From positions 1 through 9,523 of the forward strand of contig CAZKEF010000086.1 in the NCBI GenBank assembly GCA_964551735.1: a DNA stretch of 9,523 nucleotides. The letters are read 5' to 3'. The translations under genes were made by a program, and so were the position numbers. Positions within the stretch are counted from its first letter, which is position 1, and each line of letters begins with the position of its first letter. The notes under the pieces are model-generated. The model searched no databases and was not told where the DNA came from. It saw nothing but the letters and a program-made list of their open reading frames with translations. Source of the DNA: DAOUAT01 sp964551735. Lineage in GTDB: Bacteria > Chloroflexota > Anaerolineae > CG2-30-64-16. Shown here piece by piece: positions 6,112-9,523 of the stretch.

Positions 6112-7533
6112 ATGAAGCAACCACCAACCGAGCAGCCCGCTCCGCTGCAGACCCTGCATGAGTTGATCCGCCAGACCCAGGCCTGGGCGCTGCGGCGGAA
6201 GTTCGATGCCGGCCGCGCACGCGAGCTGCGCCGGCAGGCGATCTTGCTCAACCACCGCCACTACCTGGAGGCCATCCCCGCCTATCGCCGGCTCGCGGCC
6301 GAGGAGGGGATCGGGCCGCTCGACGACATCGAGCCGATCAAACAACGCCTCATGCTGTCCGCCGATCTGTTCAAGAGCTACGACCAGCGCTGGCTGGATG
6401 ACCGGGCCTTCGAGCGCATGAACGCCTGGCTGTCGGAGGTCTTCCATCAGCAGGTGACGGTGGACGTAGCCGGCGCCAGCTCAATTGACGCATGGATCGA
6501 ACGGCTGGCCGCGGCCGGCATCCGGCTGGTGTACAGCTCTGGCACCTCCGGCGCCTTCTCCTTCATCCCGCGCGACCAGGGGGCCTGGGCGCTCTCCCGG
6601 CTGGCGAGCACCTGCTACCTGACGCCGCTGCTGCTGCACGACAAGATCGGCACACGGTGGCAGCGCCTGATGATCGGCCCGGCGACCGATCTGCTCTCGC
6701 CCGACGCCTTCATCAAGGTCATCGGCCGGTCCGGCCTGCCGGACTTCGACGCGCTGTTCCTGGACTTCAGCCACGGCCGGACGGGGAACCAGTCGCTGGA
6801 GCAAGAGCTGGCGCCGATGTTCCGCAAACACACCTTCCTCTACGAGACCGACCTCTCGCCGACGGTGCTGCGCCTGGCCACGCGCGGCCCGCGGACCGAG
6901 GAGGATCGCGCGCTGTTGCTGCGGCTGCAGGAAGTGGTGGTGGGCCGCAAAGCTGACGCCTACCGCCGGGCCGTCGAGCGCATCCGGGCGTCCACGGCCG
7001 AAGGGCAGAAGGTCTTCATCTTCGGTGCGCCGTTCCAGTGCAAGGAGCTGTGCGAGGCAATCGCAGCCGCCGGGCAGCCGGTGGCGTTACGCTCCGGCAG
7101 CCTGGCGCTCTTCGGCGGCGGGTGGAAATCATTCACGGGGGAGAAGATCCCCCGCGCGGAGCTGGTCGCTTTGATTGCCGAGAACCTGGGTTTGCCGGCC
7201 GACCGGATCCTGGAAGGCTACTCGATGGTCGAAATCAACACGTTCATGCTGCGCTGCGACCACGGCCGCTTCCACATCCCGCCCCTCATCGAACCGGTCA
7301 TCCTGGACGAGGCGCTGTCGCCCATGGCCGGCAATGACCTGCGCGGGACCTTTGGTTTCCTGGACCCGCTGGCGGTGGCCTATCCCGGCTTCATCATCAG
7401 CGGCGATGAGGTGCGCCTGGTGGACGGCGCCTGCCCGTGCGGGCTGACCGGCCCGGCCGTGCTGGAGATCGGCCGCGCGCGGGCGCGCGAGATCAAGGGG
7501 TGCGGCGGGATCATGGCGTCGGTGGCCGCGTGA
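6112..7533 (+). CDS. LuxE-type acyl-activating enzyme (acyl-protein synthetase family)
   Basis: This is a 473-residue cytoplasmic member of the adenylate-forming superfamily, closest to LuxE (PF04443). LuxE uses ATP to activate a fatty acid as acyl-AMP, binds the acyl group on a cysteine and passes it to LuxC. The phosphate-binding loop is SSGTSG (142-147). GAPFQ (305-309), GGGWKSFTGEKIP (335-347), YSMVE (370-374, the usual Y-G-x-T-E position) and GDEVRLVDG (431-439) follow in the family order. CPCG at 441-444, close to the end, resembles the cysteine-rich tail motif of phenylacetate-CoA ligase relatives. Which Cys would carry the acyl group is not clear from sequence. It is about 100 residues longer than marine LuxE, mostly at the N-terminus. 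GGGAG lies six bases before the start. The LuxC-like gene follows, so the two probably act together. No luciferase gene is present, so the aldehyde probably has another use. Confidence 0.85.
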   Translation: MKQPPTEQPAPLQTLHELIRQTQAWALRRKFDAGRARELRRQAILLNHRHYLEAIPAYRRLAAEEGIGPLDDIEPIKQRLMLSADLFKSYDQRWLDDRAFERMNAWLSEVFHQQVTVDVAGASSIDAWIERLAAAGIRLVYSSGTSGAFSFIPRDQGAWALSRLASTCYLTPLLLHDKIGTRWQRLMIGPATDLLSPDAFIKVIGRSGLPDFDALFLDFSHGRTGNQSLEQELAPMFRKHTFLYETDLSPTVLRLATRGPRTEEDRALLLRLQEVVVGRKADAYRRAVERIRASTAEGQKVFIFGAPFQCKELCEAIAAAGQPVALRSGSLALFGGGWKSFTGEKIPRAELVALIAENLGLPADRILEGYSMVEINTFMLRCDHGRFHIPPLIEPVILDEALSPMAGNDLRGTFGFLDPLAVAYPGFIISGDEVRLVDGACPCGLTGPAVLEIGRARAREIKGCGGIMASVAA

Positions 7534-7537
7534 GGCG

Positions 7538-7592
7538 GTAGGGGCATGGCCTTGCGCCTGCCCACGGGGCGACCGCGAGGGTGCGCCCCTAC
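7538..7592. repeat. Palindromic element with GTAGGGGC/GCCCCTAC ends and two hairpins
   Basis: This 55-base element lies between the LuxE-like and LuxC-like genes. Its 8-base ends are perfect inverted repeats: GTAGGGGC at 7538-7545 and GCCCCTAC at 7585-7592. Inside are two hairpins. The left pairs GGGCA (7542-7546) and GGC (7548-7550) with GCC (7556-7558) and TGCCC (7559-7563), leaving one bulged T and a five-base loop. The right pairs GGGGCG (7566-7571) and ACC (7572-7574) with GGT (7580-7582) and CGCCCC (7584-7589), leaving one bulged G and a five-base loop. I recall similar GCCCCTAC-ended repeats from Chloroflexota genomes. A non-autonomous mobile or REP-like repeat is the likeliest nature. 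With no T run, it is a poor terminator, although RNA hairpins here could affect message stability between the two genes. Confidence 0.75.
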
Positions 7593-7615
7593 TTCGTCGG
7601 AAAACGGAGATCGCC

Positions 7616-9220
7616 ATGAAGACATTAGCCGCAAACCACAACCTGCTGGCCGAACGCGAGGGCGTCATCCGCGTGCCGTTCCTGGTCAAGGGCCGGCTGG
7701 TGATCCCTCCTGAGCTGACGCGGGCCGAGGTTGAGACGGCGTTCGCCGGGTGCGACGAGAGCACAGGCTGCGTGAAGCTGGCGAACGCCCAACTGCTGCG
7801 CGAACCGGTCATTGACCGCCGGACCATGGCGTACACCGGCGACACCCTCTACCAGGTGCTGCCGCCGGTGGACCCCCTGGCGCTGATCGAGCGCGACGTG
7901 GACAAGCTGGTAGCCGGCCCCTATGCGCTGACCGTGGCAGAGGTTCTCGCCTACCTGGCTGACGTCTCCGCTGCGCTGGCGGCGAACTGGGAGCTGGTGG
8001 ATCGCGTGGTGGCGCTCTGCCGGCGGACGTCGGAGCACCCGGACGCCTTCCTGGACGGGGCCTTTGCCGAGCTGGCGGCCGGGCTGGATCCCGCAAGCTC
8101 CCGCCCCATGATTGACAACGAGCTGGCTGCCTGGGGGATGCCGGGCAGCCGATTCCTGGACGGCTGGGTGGAGGTCCCGGCGGCCGTCATCCCCGGATTG
8201 GCGCCGCTCCTGGCCCAGGCGTTGCCCGGCCCCGGCGCTCCCGCAGCCTCGCCGGCCGGGCCGGCCGCGATCCGCGCCATGCCCACACGGCAACTGCACA
8301 TCACAGCGGGCAACGCGCCCCAGGTGCCCATCATCTCGGCCCTACGCCTGATCCTCACCAAATCGGCCGGCGTGATCAAGCTGCCTTTCGGGAGCGCCAT
8401 GCCGGCCGCGCTGCTGGCGTTGGCCGCGGTCAGCGCCGCACCCGACCATCCGCTCACCCGCAACATCTCGCTGGTCTACTGGCAGGGCGGCGACGAGGCT
8501 GTCGAAAACGTCCTGTTCGCGCCAACCGCTTTCGACCGGATCGTCGTCTGGGGCGCGCCCGAGGCGGTCAACTCGGTGCGCGCCAGGGCGCGATTCACCA
8601 GGGTCGTCTGCTTCAACCCTCGCTACGGCGTCAGCTTCATCGGCCGCGAGGCCTTTGCCGACGACCTGGACCGGGTCGCGGCCGCGGCCGCCACCGACAC
8701 CTTGATCTACAACCAGAAGGCGTGCAGCGCGTCGCTGGTACACTACATCGAGGCGACGGAAGCGCAAGCCCGGGCTTACGGCGAACGGCTGGCCGCGGCC
8801 CTGGCCCGGTGGGATGCGCTGGCCCCGCAGCTCGTGCCCCCCGCCACGCGCGGTCAGCTCAAGCGGCTGCGTCGCGGCCGATACGCCCGCGCCGGGTGGC
8901 TGCTGAACACGGCCGGCGGCGAATATCGCTCAGGCGTCGTCATCATCCCGGAGGAGTTCGACATCCTGGAGCATCCCATGTGCCGGCTGGCCGTAGTGCG
9001 CCCCGTGGCCGATTTACAGGACGCGCTGTCCTACCTGCACGAAGGGGTCTCCACGGTGGGCGTCTACCCTGAAGCGCGGCGGCTGGCGCTGCGAGACGCG
9101 ATCGCGGGCCGTGGGGTGTCCAGCATCCTGCCCTTGGGCCAGTGCGAGCGCCTCTTCCCCGCCGCGCCGCACGACGGGATGCTGGTGCTGAGTGAGCTGG
9201 TGGACTGGAAGGTGGGGTAG
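7616..9220 (+). CDS. LuxC-type acyl-CoA reductase
   Basis: This is a 534-residue protein of the LuxC family (PF05893), which is related to aldehyde dehydrogenases. LuxC accepts an activated acyl group on a cysteine and reduces it with NADPH to the aldehyde. The catalytic region NQKACSAS (366-373) points to C370. Further family signs are HITAGNAPQVP (228-238), the dehydrogenase-like KSAGVIKLP (249-257) and the closing HDGMLVLSELVDW (519-531). The N-terminal part (1-220) is less conserved and includes a Pro/Ala-rich stretch (about 203-217). Length is near or slightly above that of marine LuxC (about 480). GGAGA lies five bases before the start. Together with the LuxE-like protein it should form an ATP- and NADPH-dependent carboxylic acid reductase. 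The natural acid is unknown. Confidence 0.88.
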   Translation: MKTLAANHNLLAEREGVIRVPFLVKGRLVIPPELTRAEVETAFAGCDESTGCVKLANAQLLREPVIDRRTMAYTGDTLYQVLPPVDPLALIERDVDKLVAGPYALTVAEVLAYLADVSAALAANWELVDRVVALCRRTSEHPDAFLDGAFAELAAGLDPASSRPMIDNELAAWGMPGSRFLDGWVEVPAAVIPGLAPLLAQALPGPGAPAASPAGPAAIRAMPTRQLHITAGNAPQVPIISALRLILTKSAGVIKLPFGSAMPAALLALAAVSAAPDHPLTRNISLVYWQGGDEAVENVLFAPTAFDRIVVWGAPEAVNSVRARARFTRVVCFNPRYGVSFIGREAFADDLDRVAAAAATDTLIYNQKACSASLVHYIEATEAQARAYGERLAAALARWDALAPQLVPPATRGQLKRLRRGRYARAGWLLNTAGGEYRSGVVIIPEEFDILEHPMCRLAVVRPVADLQDALSYLHEGVSTVGVYPEARRLALRDAIAGRGVSSILPLGQCERLFPAAPHDGMLVLSELVDWKVG

Positions 9221-9260
9221 GCTGAGACCAAACAGGACAGGATCCGGACCATGCCGAAGT

Positions 9261-9383
9261 TTGCCGCCCATCGTGATAAAGATAGACCGGCCGTTCATCT
9301 TCGTGATCCGCGATATCGAGACCGGCGCGCTCCTGTTCGTTGGGCGCGTGATGAACCCTGTTGGGCCAGGAGGAAAAACATGA
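9261..9383 (+). pseudogene. Serpin C-terminal remnant
   Basis: The frame reads LPPIVIKIDRPFIFVIRD, then IETGALLFVGRVMNP, and stops at TGA (9381-9383). This is the end of a serpin, a protease inhibitor. IKIDRPFIFVI (9276-9308) fits the recalled PROSITE serpin signature PS00284 at every position, and GALLFVGRVMNP is the usual final strand. The other roughly 350 residues of a serpin, including most of the reactive loop, are missing: only 40 bases separate the LuxC-like stop from this remnant. There is no ATG in frame; a TTG at 9261 lacks a good ribosome site. A 5'-deleted pseudogene is the simplest reading, and an independently translated peptide is unlikely. Its stop overlaps the start of the next gene. 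Confidence 0.8.
9368..9373 (+). promoter_or_regulatory. Strong Shine-Dalgarno AGGAGG before the lipoprotein gene
   Basis: A perfect AGGAGG lies six bases before the ATG at 9380. It lies within the last codons of the serpin remnant frame and fixes the lipoprotein start. Confidence 0.7.
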
Positions 9384-9523
9384 AAAGCTCAGTTCAGTAT
9401 CATTTCCTCGCCGGCGTTCTTGTCATCGCCGCGCTGCTGTTGACCGGTTGTCCGCCACCGGGAGCGCACTTCGTGGAGTACGTTGTTTCGGACGAAGGGT
9501 TCGCTCTCGCCTTACCCGCTAGC
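9380..9523 (+). CDS. Lipoprotein of unknown function (N-terminal part, runs off the window)
   Basis: The visible 48 residues start MKSSVQYHFLAG, followed by a hydrophobic stretch and the lipobox LLTGC, with C24 as the expected lipidated residue. The mature part begins CPPPGAHFVEYVVSDEG. This is a classical type II signal peptide, so the product is exported and lipid-anchored. Too little of the mature protein is visible to name a family. The start overlaps the serpin remnant's stop (ATGA at 9380-9383). The frame is also open upstream to an ATG at 9251, but that part does not look like protein and lacks a signal. Confidence 0.75.
   Translation, partial: MKSSVQYHFLAGVLVIAALLLTGCPPPGAHFVEYVVSDEGFALALPAS

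Noticed and set aside
9251..9379. Upstream ATG at 9251 as the lipoprotein start
   Set aside because: The frame is open, but the residues are Arg-rich and unlike a signal peptide. The frame is a shadow of the serpin remnant, and AGGAGG plus the lipobox support 9380.

Overview
The window is GC-rich bacterial DNA. Every gene I can support lies on the + strand, close together, often with overlapping or nearly touching ends and good Shine-Dalgarno sequences. I see no rRNA, tRNA, CRISPR array, transposase or phage gene. The high G+C content, a serpin tail, GCCCCTAC-ended palindromic spacer repeats and membrane-anchored hydrolases together suggest a Chloroflexota-like (Anaerolineae or Chloroflexia type) organism. 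That assignment is an inference from recalled genome features, not a measured placement.

Layout: the last 12 codons of an upstream gene (to 40) are followed by a zinc-finger membrane protein with a cysteine-rich outer domain (117-1343). Next is a tightly packed envelope block: a HGSNAT/DUF5009-type transmembrane acetyltransferase (1361-2326), a five-helix membrane protein of unknown role (2342-2917) and a membrane-anchored CE4 polysaccharide deacetylase (2914-3690). Two tandem paralogous alpha/beta hydrolases with N-terminal anchors follow (3705-5021 and 5059-6042). The first carries an extra low-GC C-terminal domain. The second has lost conserved residues around its active site. Then comes a LuxE-type acyl-activating enzyme (6112-7533) and a LuxC-type acyl-CoA reductase (7616-9220), a pair expected to convert a carboxylic acid to an aldehyde. 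Each of these two is preceded by a spacer holding a palindromic repeat with GCCCCTAC ends. A decayed serpin C-terminus (9261-9383) and the start of a lipoprotein gene (9380 to the window edge) close the window.

How the genes may work together: the acetyltransferase and the deacetylase catalyse opposite acetyl-group chemistry on sugars, and both act at or outside the membrane, so they could tune acetylation of a surface glycan. The hydrolase-hydrolase-LuxE-LuxC order recalls the thioesterase-synthetase-reductase (LuxD-LuxE-LuxC) logic of the bioluminescence fatty-acid reductase. However, no luciferase gene is present, and the hydrolases appear to face outward, so a classical LuxD role is doubtful. 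The most unusual points are the orphan serpin tail, the low-GC domain fused to one hydrolase copy, the divergent active site of the other copy, and the luciferase-free LuxE/LuxC pair.
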